This document shows, one piece after another, positions 1 to 8,185 of a stretch of 64,000 nt of DNA; position 1 is the first letter of the stretch; each line of letters begins with the position of its first letter. The notes beneath the pieces were generated by a model. That model worked only from the letters and a program-made list of their open reading frames with translations. It was not told the origin of the DNA and searched no databases. Location: contig JADKFE010000014.1 of NCBI GenBank assembly GCA_016717595.1, forward strand, positions 1-64,000, written 5' to 3'. The position numbers and the translations under genes were made by a program. Source of the stretch: Deltaproteobacteria bacterium (lineage in GTDB: Bacteria > Myxococcota_A > UBA796 > CAJQPC01).

Positions 1-333
1 CCGACCTTGTCCGTCGGCCTGCTCTTCTCGACCAGCGGCGCGCTCTTCCTCGTCGCCGGCCTCGGGCTGCGGAGACTTGACCCGAACCTCCGCCTCGGCG
101 CCAGCCTGGTGGTGTGCCTCTGGCTGTTAAAGGTCTCGGCGCTCAACGTGTTGACGCCGCTGGCCCTCTATCTGCTGTGGTCGAGGGCGGGGCGGGTCGT
201 GCTCTCCCCACGGTACCAGGCGGCGATGAGGCTGACCCCCCACATCCCCAGCCGATGGAGCGTCCTGTTCTGGCTGGCGCTCCCGCTGGTGGTTTGGGGC
301 TTCAGGGTGTGGACCAAGGCGCGTTTTTTTTGA
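1..333 (+). CDS. NPYAPP-family membrane protein, 5' truncated (paralogue 1 of 5)
   Basis: The reading frame is open from the window edge, so the N terminus lies outside. The visible part contains the last three hydrophobic segments of the family seen in the next four genes. It has the family landmarks GLGLRRLDP, then a Leu-rich helix pair, then VVLSPRYQAA and RLTPHI before a final helix. I do not recognise a named domain, so function is unknown and an inner-membrane location is inferred from the helices. The next paralogue starts 28 bases downstream, so the array is probably one transcription unit. Confidence 0.75.
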   Translation, partial: PTLSVGLLFSTSGALFLVAGLGLRRLDPNLRLGASLVVCLWLLKVSALNVLTPLALYLLWSRAGRVVLSPRYQAAMRLTPHIPSRWSVLFWLALPLVVWGFRVWTKARFF

Positions 334-361
334 CCGCGTCAGCAGGGTAGGATGGGGCCTC

Positions 362-970
362 ATGGACCGAAACCCCTACGCCCCGCCCGCCGCCGATCTT
401 GGCGAGGTGACGCCGCCGCTTGAGCCAGAGATTGAGGGCGGCATGACCCTGGCCGAGGCCGAGGCCCTGCGGCGGACGTATCTCACCCACGAGGCGCGGC
501 TGCAGTCTGTGGGCACGATGATGCTGCCTTGCGCGGTGAACGTGGTCGTGGGGCCGCTGACCGTGCTGGTGGGCGTCGTGGCGCTCCTTGCTATGGACAT
601 GGAGCCCGCGCCGGCGCCAGTCCTCGCGAGGCTGATGATCGTGATGGTGGGCCTCCTCCTCACGGCGTTTGGCGTGATGAGCTCCGTCGGCGGCCTCGGG
701 CTTTGGCACCTGGACCCCAAACACCGCACGCTGAACACGGTGGTGGCGACCGTGTGGCTCGTGACTTTTTGGTGCTTCTGCCCGCTGGGGCTGTGGGCGC
801 TGTACCTGCTGCGCTCCTCGGCGGGGGCGGTCGTGCTCTCGCCGAAGTACGCCGAGGCGAGGCGACGCACACCCCACATTCGGTTCAACTCTCACCGCGA
901 GACCGCTCGCGCCCTGGCGCTCTTGGTCCTCGGGGTAACGCTGGTGAGCCTCAGAGCTTGGCTCGGCTGA
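362..970 (+). CDS. NPYAPP-family four-helix membrane protein (paralogue 2 of 5)
   Basis: This is a 202-aa protein starting MDRNPYAPPAADLGEV, followed by a charged soluble segment (EAEALRRTYLTHEARLQ) and four hydrophobic segments at about residues 55-80, 90-115, 125-150 and 180-200. The C-terminal landmark VVLSPKYAEARRRTPHIR is shared with all neighbours. An NPYAPP-like N terminus occurs in many unrelated small bacterial membrane proteins. No catalytic motif is seen and the function is unknown. The upstream sequence (ggtaggatggggcctc) gives a plausible Shine-Dalgarno region. A short inverted repeat (gcgcct/aggcgc, 973-988) follows the stop. Confidence 0.8.
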   Translation: MDRNPYAPPAADLGEVTPPLEPEIEGGMTLAEAEALRRTYLTHEARLQSVGTMMLPCAVNVVVGPLTVLVGVVALLAMDMEPAPAPVLARLMIVMVGLLLTAFGVMSSVGGLGLWHLDPKHRTLNTVVATVWLVTFWCFCPLGLWALYLLRSSAGAVVLSPKYAEARRRTPHIRFNSHRETARALALLVLGVTLVSLRAWLG

Positions 971-1045
971 GCGCGCCTCACAAGGCGCTGAGGGTTACTC
1001 CTCTCGCCGCCCGCCCTTGTGTTGCCGGGCGAAGGATTGGACCGC

Positions 1046-1657
1046 ATGGACAACAACCCCTACGCCCCGCCCGCCGCTGATCCTGGCGTGGTGACGCCGC
1101 CGCCGCCGGAGACTGAAGGTGGCATGACCCTGACCGAGGCCGAGGCCCTGCGGCGCAGGCACCTCACCCACGAGGCGCGGCTGCAGGCCTTCGGCTCGCT
1201 GACGCTCCTCTGGGGGATCTACTTGATTCTTGGGCCGCCGATGATCTTGCTCGGCCTCTTCCTGTTCTTGACGGCCTCCTTCTTGGAGGGCAGCGTAGAG
1301 CAGCCCCTGGTCTTGGCCGCGCTGCTCGTCGTGAGCGGCCTGCTCTTCGTCGGCCTCGGCGCGCTGGGCACCCGCGCCGGGCGCGGGCTGAGGCGCCTCG
1401 ACCCCCAGCACCGAGGGCTCTACGCGGTCTTCGCGGCCGTGTGGCTCCTCTCGTTCTCGGCCCCCGCGCTGTTGGGCCTGTGGGCGATCTACCTGCTTCA
1501 CTCATCCGCGGGAAAAACTCTGCTCTCCCCCGCCTATCAAGAGGCTCTGCGGCTCACGCCCCACATCCAGAGCGAGAGGAGCCTCGGGAGCTGGCTCGGC
1601 TTCACGCTCGTGCTCGGCATTCTGCCCCTGGCGATGGCGCTCGCCGTCGCGCCGTGA
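1046..1657 (+). CDS. NPYAPP-family four-helix membrane protein (paralogue 3 of 5)
   Basis: This is a 203-aa paralogue. An in-frame upstream codon at 1019 would add nine residues, but the ATG at 1046 starts exactly at the conserved MDNNPYAPPAAD block, so I prefer it. It has the same charged stretch (EAEALRRRHLTHEARLQ), four hydrophobic segments and the LLSPAYQEALRLTPHIQ landmark near the C terminus. The function is unknown. It differs from its neighbours mostly inside the helices, which points to duplication followed by relaxed membrane-segment divergence. Confidence 0.8.
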   Translation: MDNNPYAPPAADPGVVTPPPPETEGGMTLTEAEALRRRHLTHEARLQAFGSLTLLWGIYLILGPPMILLGLFLFLTASFLEGSVEQPLVLAALLVVSGLLFVGLGALGTRAGRGLRRLDPQHRGLYAVFAAVWLLSFSAPALLGLWAIYLLHSSAGKTLLSPAYQEALRLTPHIQSERSLGSWLGFTLVLGILPLAMALAVAP

Positions 1658-1676
1658 GCCCGGAGACCTAAGCCCC

Positions 1677-2291
1677 ATGGACCCAAACCCCTACGCCCCG
1701 CCCGCCGCCGATCGTGGCGTGGTGACGCCGCCGCCTGAGCCAGAGATGGAGGGCGGCATGACTCTGGCCGAGGCCGAGGCCCTGCGGCGCAGGCACCTCA
1801 CCCACGAGGCGCGGCTGCAGTCTGTGGGCTCGCTGATGCTCTTGGGCGCGCTGAACCTCGTGACCGGGCCGCTCTTGTTGCTGCTGGGGATCTTCGCGGT
1901 GATCGGCGTGGCCATAAACCTCGACACCGAGGAGGGCGCGCTGGGCGGCGCCGCGGTGTTCGGCGTGCTCGGCCTGGTGCTCACCGGGTTTGGCGCCCTG
2001 AGCCTACGCGGCGGGAGGGGGCTGCGGCGGCTGGACCCAAAGCACCTCACGCTCTACACGGTGCTGGTGCTCCTGTGGCTGTTGTCGTGCTCGATCTTCT
2101 CGCTGTTGGGGCTGTGGGCGCTGGTCCTGCTGCACGCCCCGGCGGGGAAGATCGTGCTCTCGCCGGAGTACGCCGAGGCCCGGCGGCTCACCCCCCACAT
2201 CCGGTTCAAGACGAGCGTGGTGACCTGGATCGTCCTCGGCCTGCTGGTGTTGGGCCTGCCCTTGGCGCTGTTCATCAGCGCGGCGCTATAA
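1677..2291 (+). CDS. NPYAPP-family four-helix membrane protein (paralogue 4 of 5)
   Basis: This 204-aa paralogue begins MDPNPYAPPAAD, 19 bases after the previous stop. Four hydrophobic segments are visible. The C-terminal helix reads VVTWIVLGLLVLGLPLALF and serves as the reference for spotting the frameshift in the next copy. It has the landmarks GRGLRRLDPKH and VLSPEYAEARRLTPHIR. No enzymatic motif is present. It is probably an inner-membrane protein of unknown role, co-transcribed with its paralogues. Confidence 0.82.
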   Translation: MDPNPYAPPAADRGVVTPPPEPEMEGGMTLAEAEALRRRHLTHEARLQSVGSLMLLGALNLVTGPLLLLLGIFAVIGVAINLDTEEGALGGAAVFGVLGLVLTGFGALSLRGGRGLRRLDPKHLTLYTVLVLLWLLSCSIFSLLGLWALVLLHAPAGKIVLSPEYAEARRLTPHIRFKTSVVTWIVLGLLVLGLPLALFISAAL

Positions 2292-2314
2292 GCGCTCGGG
2301 CTCAGGAGGAGACC

Positions 2315-2980
2315 GTGGACCAAAACCCCTACGCGCCGCCGACCGCTGACCTCGGCGAGGTGAAGCCGCCGCCCGAGCCGGAGGTCTTGGCCGAGCGGCC
2401 CTTGACCGAGGCCGAGGTCGCGGCCGACGCGCTGCGGCGCGCCCACCTCACCCACGAGGCGCGGCTGCGCTCCATCGGCACGCTGATGCTCGTGGGCGGG
2501 CTCAACCTGCTCTTGGGGCCGATGATCGGGGTGATCGGGGTGTTCGCGCTGCTCGGCAGCCTCATCGCCCCGGTCGTCGACGGGGAGGCGCTGCAGGGCG
2601 CCGGGTTGATCGGCGGGGCGGGGCTGTTGCTCACGGGATTCGGCGCGCTGAGCCTCCGCGGCGGGATGGGGCTGCGGCGCCTCGACCCCAGACACCGAAC
2701 GCTCTACACCGCGCTCGTGAGCCTGTGGCTGCTGTCGTTCTCGTTCCTCGCGCTGGTGGGGCTGTGGGCGCTTGTCTTGATCCACTCCACGGAGGGAAAG
2801 ATCGTGCTCTCGCCGGAGTACGCCGAGGCCCGGCGGCTCACGCCGCACATCCGCCTCCGGACGAGCGCTGGTGACCTGGCTCGCCCTGGCGCTGCTGCTT
2901 TTGGGCGTGCCGCTGACCTGGTTCATCGCCGTGATGCGCTGAGCCCTAAGGCCCGGTGTCCCCGCCGCAGCCGGCGCTGA
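2315..2980 (+). CDS. NPYAPP-family membrane protein with C-terminal frameshift (paralogue 5 of 5)
   Basis: The GTG at 2315 opens the conserved DQNPYAPPTAD block after an AGGAGG-like site (ctcaggagga). The protein follows the family through VLSPEYAEARRLTPHIR and then becomes Arg/Ala-rich and non-hydrophobic to a stop at 2980. Compared with paralogue 4 (acgagcgtggtgacc), this copy has one extra base (acgagcgctggtgacc, 2861-2875). Skipping it restores LVTWLALALLLLGVPLTWF and a stop at 2942, matching the missing last helix. The annotated end is therefore as read. The restored gene would be 2315-2942 and would no longer overlap the convergent lipoprotein gene. It is either a recent frameshift or a sequence error. 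Confidence 0.7.
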   Translation: MDQNPYAPPTADLGEVKPPPEPEVLAERPLTEAEVAADALRRAHLTHEARLRSIGTLMLVGGLNLLLGPMIGVIGVFALLGSLIAPVVDGEALQGAGLIGGAGLLLTGFGALSLRGGMGLRRLDPRHRTLYTALVSLWLLSFSFLALVGLWALVLIHSTEGKIVLSPEYAEARRLTPHIRLRTSAGDLARPGAAAFGRAADLVHRRDALSPKARCPRRSRR

Positions 2981-3254
2981 GGCTGCCCTCGTCGTAGCCG
3001 TCGCTGTAGCCGTCGGGGTAACAATCGACGTAGCCCTCGTTGTAGCCGTCGTCGCCGGTGTCGTTGTCGCGATAGCCGGGATCGTCGTTGTAGCTGCCGC
3101 AGGCCTCGCCGTCGCCGAGGCCGTTGCCGTAGCCGACGCCGTAGCCGTCGGTGCAGCCGTCGTCGTAGGCGGGGCCTTTGGGGGTGGTCTCTAAGCAGGC
3201 GACGGCGCCGAGGAGGGCGAAGGCGGCGGCGACGAAGGCGGCTTTGGTGCTCAT
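2946..3254 (-). CDS. Small lipoprotein with DGY/EGY-type repeats
   Basis: This is a 102-aa predicted lipoprotein. I chose the ATG at 3254 (MSTKAAFVAAAFALLGAVAC) because a GAGG stands about nine bases upstream; an ATG at 3263 is the alternative. The signal peptide ends in a lipobox (GAVAC). The mature part is strongly acidic and aromatic, with repeating DGY, GYGxGYGN, EGYxDCYPDGYSDGY units and five cysteines after the lipobox Cys. No family is recognised. Such Asp/Gly/Tyr repeats suggest a flexible, possibly Ca2+-binding surface protein, which is inference. It is convergent with the NPYAPP array. Confidence 0.7.
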   Translation of the reverse strand: MSTKAAFVAAAFALLGAVACLETTPKGPAYDDGCTDGYGVGYGNGLGDGEACGSYNDDPGYRDNDTGDDGYNEGYVDCYPDGYSDGYDEGSLSAGCGGDTGP

Positions 3255-3369
3255 AAGGCTCATCCTCACCACACTCTTGGGCCACGTCAAGCGCGGAGGG
3301 GTGGTTCGATGGCTTTGGACACCTCTGACGTAGGCCAGCGCCACCGGATAAAGGCCCGCCGAGGCGACG

Positions 3370-4551
3370 ATGATCACGACGAGCCTGCTCTGGCGCGGCG
3401 ACAACCAACACACGCTCCGGGCCCTGCTGCCGGAGCTCGCGGGCCGCGTGCGCTGTGTGTACCTAGACCCCCCGTACAACACCGGGGCCCCACGCAAGGG
3501 GGGCGAAGGGGGCTACGCCGACGCCATGCCCCGCGAGCTGTGGCGGGCGTTTATGGCCGAGCGCCTGGGCCTGTGCCGCGCGCTGCTCTCGGACGAGGGC
3601 TCGTTGTGGGTGCAGCTCGACGAGAACGAGCTCGACACAACAAAGCTCTTGTTGGATGAGCTCTTTGGCCGGGCGCAGTTCATCGCGCGCATCACGGTGG
3701 AGGCCCGGGCGCCGTCAGCCTTCTCTACGGTGAACAAGGGGCTGTTTAAGGCCTCGGAGTACCTGTTGTGGTACGCCCGAGACCGCCAGCGCCTGCGCTT
3801 CACCCCCCAGCGGGTGCCCTGCGAGCGCGACCGCATGTACAACCTCTTCGTTCAGAACCCCGAGGATCCCCCGGCGGCCTGGCGCCTCACCCGCCTGCAA
3901 GACGCCGCCGCGGCGCAGAAGCTGAGCGTAGACGCCTTGGTCCTGAGCGCCCCCGAGCGTGTGGCGCGCCTGGCGTCGATTCACCCGGTGAAGGCCGGGC
4001 GGGCGATCTTGGCCGCCAAGGCGCGCTCCATCGCTGCGCCCGATCAGGTGATCGTCGTGCCCCGGGAGGGTCACCCCGATCAGCTCGTGCTCCGGGGCCA
4101 GCAGCTCATCCTCTATGACAAGCAGGTGAGTGTCATCGACGGCCAGCGCACGCCCAGCCGCCCGCTCACGAACATCTGGACGGACATCGCCTGGGAGGGC
4201 ATCGCCGCTGAAGGGGGCGCCAGGTACAAGGAGGGCAAGAAGCCCGAGCGGCTCCTCCGTCGGGTGCTGCAGCTCTGCACCGATCCCGGCGACTGGGTGC
4301 TCGACCCGTTCATGGGCAGCGGCACCACCCCCGCCGTGGCCGCGAAGATGGGCCGCCGCTTCGTGGGCTTAGAGCAGGGCCCGGTGTTTGAGGTGGCCGT
4401 CGCCCGGCTGGAGCGGGTGCTCGCCGGGCAAGATCCAACGGGCGTGAGCCGGGTGGAGGGCTACGGCGGCGGCGGCGCGCTCGAGGTGCGGCGAGAGCCA
4501 CCCACGGATCACAAGGGCGGGATGGCGGGCGGCGGATCGTCCCCGGCGTAG
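3370..4551 (+). CDS. Beta-class site-specific DNA methyltransferase (type III Mod-like), orphan
   Basis: This 393-aa protein is predicted to transfer methyl from S-adenosylmethionine to an exocyclic amino group of adenine (N6) or cytosine (N4). The catalytic DPPYNTG motif lies at residues 33-39. The SAM-binding FMGSGTTPAVAAKMGRRFVG block lies near residue 314. The order (DPPY first, FxGxG last) is that of the beta class. The segment between them (about 120-280) should be the target-recognition region. A GAGG precedes the ATG at 3370. No restriction subunit lies nearby, so it appears to be an orphan, possibly regulatory, methylase. Its 3' end overlaps the convergent lipoprotein gene by about 40 bases. 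Confidence 0.88.
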   Translation: MITTSLLWRGDNQHTLRALLPELAGRVRCVYLDPPYNTGAPRKGGEGGYADAMPRELWRAFMAERLGLCRALLSDEGSLWVQLDENELDTTKLLLDELFGRAQFIARITVEARAPSAFSTVNKGLFKASEYLLWYARDRQRLRFTPQRVPCERDRMYNLFVQNPEDPPAAWRLTRLQDAAAAQKLSVDALVLSAPERVARLASIHPVKAGRAILAAKARSIAAPDQVIVVPREGHPDQLVLRGQQLILYDKQVSVIDGQRTPSRPLTNIWTDIAWEGIAAEGGARYKEGKKPERLLRRVLQLCTDPGDWVLDPFMGSGTTPAVAAKMGRRFVGLEQGPVFEVAVARLERVLAGQDPTGVSRVEGYGGGGALEVRREPPTDHKGGMAGGGSSPA

Positions 4552-5588
4552 GCCAACACGCCGTCGGTGAGCGGGAACGACATGATCGTGCCCCCAGCGC
4601 CCCAGGCCCCGCAGCCCTCGTCTACCCAGACCGCGTGAAAGTCGGAGCCGATGCGGGCCACGCCGCGGGGATCCTCCACCCACACGTCATCGATCTCACG
4701 CAAGAGCACGGTCTGCAGCCCCACCGAGGCCGCCGGACAGCCCGCTCGGGCGGACACGCCGTTCTGCTGCGGGGCGAACTCGGGGGTGACGTCCATCCAG
4801 GCCGCGCCGTCGTTCCTCAACAGCAGGCCCGTGCCTGAAGAGCCCACGGCGTAGAGCGTGTCCGCCGTGCCGTTGACGGTGAACAGCGTGCGGTCGGTGG
4901 GAGAGTCCATGCTGGCCCAGGCCACGCCGTCCCAGCGGAGGATCACCCCGCCGGTGCCCACGGCGTAGACCTCGTCCGCCGAGCGGCCCCAGACCTTGTA
5001 CACCGCCACCTGGGCCGCGGCCTCGGCGGGGATCGGCGGGAAGTCCCAGCCTTGGGCCGGGCGATAGCGGGCGACGAGGGCGCCGTTGGCGCTGACGTTG
5101 GTGTCGCCGCCGACCACCCAGACCTCCTCTTCGCTCGCGCCCCACACCCCGAACAGGGTGATCGAGTCCCCCAAGGACTCCTCCATCAATTTGACGTGCT
5201 CGGCGGGATCAATCCTGAGCACCCGCCCGGCGGCGCCGACGGTCCACACCTGGGTGTCGCCGAGCCACACCCACCACAGGTCGCCGGGGCTCTCGGGGAG
5301 AACCCGCGTCCAGGTCTCGCCGTCGAAGTGCAGCACCAGGGGGCCCTCGCCGTCGTCGCCGCCGACGGTCCACACGTCGTCCCGGGCGCGGCCGGTCACG
5401 CTCAGGAGCGCGCCGGGCAAGGCCTCTCCGAGGATTGTCCATTCGGGCTTGGGGGCGGTGTCGTCAGCCTCGGAGCTTCGATCTTTACAACCCGCCGCGC
5501 TGATCGACGCCGTGAGCAGGGCGGCGAGGGCCCAGAAGGTCGGCAGAGAGGGGCACAACGAGGCGTTCATGCGGGGGGCGCGCTCCAT
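4509..5588 (-). CDS. Secreted lipoprotein with beta-propeller-like repeats
   Basis: This is a protein of about 359 aa. Its N terminus (MERAPRMNASLCPS) leads into a hydrophobic stretch ending in the lipobox SAAGC. The ATG at 5588 supplies the positive charges missing from the alternative at 5570. The mature part has recurrent blocks of the type DDVWTVGG, DEVYAVGTGG, EEVWVVGG and DTLYAVGSSG, spaced about 45-50 residues apart, each followed by a W-containing strand. Similar repeats are common in myxobacterial lipoproteins predicted to fold as beta-propellers. The function is unknown and the location is probably the cell envelope. It is divergent from the J-domain-like gene. Confidence 0.75.
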   Translation of the reverse strand: MERAPRMNASLCPSLPTFWALAALLTASISAAGCKDRSSEADDTAPKPEWTILGEALPGALLSVTGRARDDVWTVGGDDGEGPLVLHFDGETWTRVLPESPGDLWWVWLGDTQVWTVGAAGRVLRIDPAEHVKLMEESLGDSITLFGVWGASEEEVWVVGGDTNVSANGALVARYRPAQGWDFPPIPAEAAAQVAVYKVWGRSADEVYAVGTGGVILRWDGVAWASMDSPTDRTLFTVNGTADTLYAVGSSGTGLLLRNDGAAWMDVTPEFAPQQNGVSARAGCPAASVGLQTVLLREIDDVWVEDPRGVARIGSDFHAVWVDEGCGAWGAGGTIMSFPLTDGVLAYAGDDPPPAIPPL

Positions 5589-5726
5589 TTCACCATCTCT
5601 TAACCCAAGGTGCGCCAAGGGCGTCGGGCTGGTATACTCGCCGCCATCAGCGCGCTGCACGACCACGCCAGGACGGCCTTCACCACGCCCCAGCGGTCGG
5701 CGCAGGCGCCCGGAAACGAGCCTTTG

Positions 5727-6917
5727 ATGACCGCGCCGTCCGCCAACACGTCGTCTCGCAAAGAAGACGAAGCCTTCAGAGAGATCGCGAGCTTCTTGCG
5801 GCTCGTCGGCCACTCTACACTATTTGATTATTACGACCTCGCCAAAGACGCCGCCCCAGAGGACACCCGGGCGAGCTTGGATGAGCGGCGGCGCTGGGCC
5901 CAGTCCCAGCAGTCGAACCCCAAGTTCCAAGAGGAGGCGCGCTGGCTCATCCGTCACCACTCCCTCATCGCCACGGTGCTCCTCGACCGCCGTGAGCTGT
6001 ACCTCAAGCGGATTGAGCAGCACCGGCTCCAGAAGTCTCTGGACATGCTCACCTTGTTCGTGCGTGGCGCCCTCCGCGGCGAGACGCTCTCCGCCGAGGC
6101 TGAAGCCGTCGTGCTCGACCAGGCCCGCAGCCTCGGCGTGCCTGAAGACATCGCCCAGGAGCACATCACCCGGGCCCTCAAAGAGAAGGGCGCCACCCGC
6201 GGCGCGCCCCAGGCCTTAGAGCCCCAGCGGGTTCACCGCGCCAGCCAGACGATGATCAGCCAGCTCCGTGAGGTCGTGAGCCGGGGCGACCTCTCCACGG
6301 GTGAGCTAGAGCGCATCTTGGTCGAGGGCCGCAAACGGGAGATGAGCGAGCAGGCGATCTTGCAGGCCATCGACCTCGCCGCCCAGCGCTCGGCCCGCCG
6401 TCGCGCCGTCGAGAAGACCGCCGCGGCCGCCGCGCCCGCCGCCACCCCGCCCAGCGCCGCCCCAAACGCCGAGCCGCCGCCGCCCCAGGCCGCCCCCACG
6501 GGCAACCCCCTCGACGAGCAGCTCCGCAGCGACGCCATCCGGGAGCTCGTGGACACCGTGCGCGGCGCGATGCTGATGGGCGTGCTCACCATGTCTACCC
6601 TCAGCTCGCTCCAGCGCCGGGGCCACCAGCTCGGCCTCGACCAGCGCACGGTGCAGCTCGCCGTCACCGAGGCCAAGCTCGCGGGCGAAGACATGATCGC
6701 CGGGAAGCTCGACCCCTACGCCGTGATGCAGGTGGCCGAGAGCGTCGATCAAGAGTCCTTACGCCAGGCCTACCAAGACCAGCGCCGCTGGGCCCTGGGC
6801 CTGCCCAACCCCTCCGAAGGGGTCCGGGCCTGCGTGCGCATCGACATGGCGTGGTCCTTGGTCAAAGATCCCCGCAGCCGCGCTCGGTACGATCTGCGGC
6901 GGAGGGGCCCGGGCTGA
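5727..6917 (+). CDS. Cytoplasmic protein with two degenerate J-domain-like regions
   Basis: This 396-aa protein is counted from the ATG at 5727 (MTAPSANTSSRKED). The frame is open back to 5610. The N-terminal region TLFDYYDLAKDAAPEDTR and the C-terminal region beginning DPYAVMQVAESVDQESLRQA and ending DPRSRARYDLRRRG both follow the J-domain pattern (YxxLxV, Ax.x.Ayr, R.xYD). Neither has the HPD tripeptide needed to stimulate Hsp70. Between them are helical segments and an Ala/Pro-rich linker (about 265-300). I infer a scaffold or co-chaperone-like protein, not an active DnaJ. A TATACT at 5633-5638 could be its -10 element. The FAD oxidase follows 49 bases later. Confidence 0.65.
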   Translation: MTAPSANTSSRKEDEAFREIASFLRLVGHSTLFDYYDLAKDAAPEDTRASLDERRRWAQSQQSNPKFQEEARWLIRHHSLIATVLLDRRELYLKRIEQHRLQKSLDMLTLFVRGALRGETLSAEAEAVVLDQARSLGVPEDIAQEHITRALKEKGATRGAPQALEPQRVHRASQTMISQLREVVSRGDLSTGELERILVEGRKREMSEQAILQAIDLAAQRSARRRAVEKTAAAAAPAATPPSAAPNAEPPPPQAAPTGNPLDEQLRSDAIRELVDTVRGAMLMGVLTMSTLSSLQRRGHQLGLDQRTVQLAVTEAKLAGEDMIAGKLDPYAVMQVAESVDQESLRQAYQDQRRWALGLPNPSEGVRACVRIDMAWSLVKDPRSRARYDLRRRGPG

Positions 6918-6965
6918 TCTGCGTGTCCTGTGGTGCCCGGCGGGATCTCTGGTTAGCCCGCTTGA

Positions 6966-8159
6966 ATGCTCACCCCTCCGCTCTGGCTCGATCCCCTCCC
7001 CCAACCTCGCCCGGCCCTGCGCGGGCCCCTCGCCGTAGACGTCGTGGTGCTCGGCGCGGGCCTGTGCGGCGCGAGCGCGGCCTTGCACCTCGTCCAGGAG
7101 GGCCTTCGCGTCGCGGTGGTGGAGTCCCGGGCCGGGGCGATGGCGGCGAGCGGGCGTAACGCGGGCTTCATCCTGCAAGGCACCGCCGAGCGTTACTCCC
7201 GGGCCCGCGCGCTCATGGGCCACGAGCGCGCCCGGCGCGTACACGCCTGGAGCGTCGAGAACCACGTCCGGATGGCCGAGGCCATCACGAAGCTCGGCAT
7301 CTCCTGCGAGTACCAGCGCCGGGGCAGCCTGCAGATCGGCGCGGGGCCTGAAGAGGAGGCCGAGCTTCTTGAGTCGGCGCGGATGATGGTGGAGGACGGC
7401 TTTGAGGCCGAGGTTCGCCAAGGAGAGGCCCTGCACGAGCGGTACCGCGCCCGGGGCAACACCGTGGCGCTCTATCTGCCGGGCGACGGCGAGGTTCACC
7501 CCGCGCGCCTCGTGCGTGGCCTGCTCGACGCCGCCGAGCGCGGCGGCGCGCAGATCTTTGAGGGCTGCCCGGCCACGGCCCTCGACGCCTCGACGGCAGG
7601 AGACGTGCGCGTGACCACCCCAGAGGGGGAGATCACCGCCGAGGTCGCCGTGGTCGCGCTCAACGCCCGGGTGAGCGACCTCCTGCCCTACTTCCGCGAC
7701 AAGGTAGACCCGGTGCGGGGGCAGATGTTGGCCACAGCGCCCCTGCCGCCGCTCTTTGAGTGCCCGATCTACGCCAACCACGGCTACGACTACTGGCGCC
7801 AAGACCCGGCGGGGCGCATCGTGCTCGGCGGCTGGCGAAACCTCGACCCCGAGGCCGAGGTGGGCCACGCCGAGACCTTACACGCGCAGATCCAGGCCCG
7901 CATGACCGAGTTTGTGCAGAGCTGGGTGCCCGATCAGACCGTCGAGATCACCCACCGCTGGTCGGGCATCATGGGCTTCTCTCGGGACGGCCTGCCCTTG
8001 GTGGGCCCCGCGCCGGGCACCCCGGGCGCCGTCGTGGGCGCGGGCTTCACCGGCCACGGCTTCGGCTTCGCCTTCTTGGCCGGGGCGGCGCTGGCGCGTC
8101 TCATCCTAGACGGCCAGCACCCCTTCTGCGACGACCTGAGCCCCCACCGGATGCGTTAG
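6966..8159 (+). CDS. FAD-dependent amine/amino-acid oxidase (DAO family)
   Basis: This 397-aa protein belongs to the DAO superfamily, which oxidises amines or amino acids with FAD and usually yields an imine and H2O2. The dinucleotide-binding motif VVVLGAGLCGASAALHL lies at residues 25-41, followed by the acidic ribose-binding ESR at about 51-53. SGRNAGFI near residue 60 and the C-terminal RWSGIMGFSRDGLPLVGP and FTGHGFGF blocks resemble gamma-glutamylputrescine oxidoreductase-type members. The substrate is not certain. The ATG lies seven bases after a weak -10-like TAGCCC, with no clear Shine-Dalgarno site. Confidence 0.85.
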   Translation: MLTPPLWLDPLPQPRPALRGPLAVDVVVLGAGLCGASAALHLVQEGLRVAVVESRAGAMAASGRNAGFILQGTAERYSRARALMGHERARRVHAWSVENHVRMAEAITKLGISCEYQRRGSLQIGAGPEEEAELLESARMMVEDGFEAEVRQGEALHERYRARGNTVALYLPGDGEVHPARLVRGLLDAAERGGAQIFEGCPATALDASTAGDVRVTTPEGEITAEVAVVALNARVSDLLPYFRDKVDPVRGQMLATAPLPPLFECPIYANHGYDYWRQDPAGRIVLGGWRNLDPEAEVGHAETLHAQIQARMTEFVQSWVPDQTVEITHRWSGIMGFSRDGLPLVGPAPGTPGAVVGAGFTGHGFGFAFLAGAALARLILDGQHPFCDDLSPHRMR

Positions 8160-8185
8160 GCGGGGCCCAGGCGCGCACGCCTAAA

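Larger units (their letters stand above)
1..2942 (+). repeat. Five-copy tandem gene array (NPYAPP family)
   Basis: Five head-to-tail paralogous genes share near-identical 5' ends coding NPYAPP(A/T)AD, a shared TLxEAEALRR...LTHEARLQ segment and a shared SPxYxEAxRLTPHI segment. Identity is highest over the first 120 bases and in the 3' third. The middle, encoding membrane helices, has diverged. Gaps between copies are 28, 75, 19 and 23 bases. The array continues upstream of the window. Confidence 0.85.

Noticed and set aside
973..988. Terminator after the second NPYAPP gene
   Set aside because: The stem is only six pairs, with no T-tract, inside a likely operon.
3370..4551. Complete type III restriction-modification system
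   Set aside because: Only the Mod-like gene is present. Neighbours are lipoproteins and no helicase/nuclease Res gene is seen.
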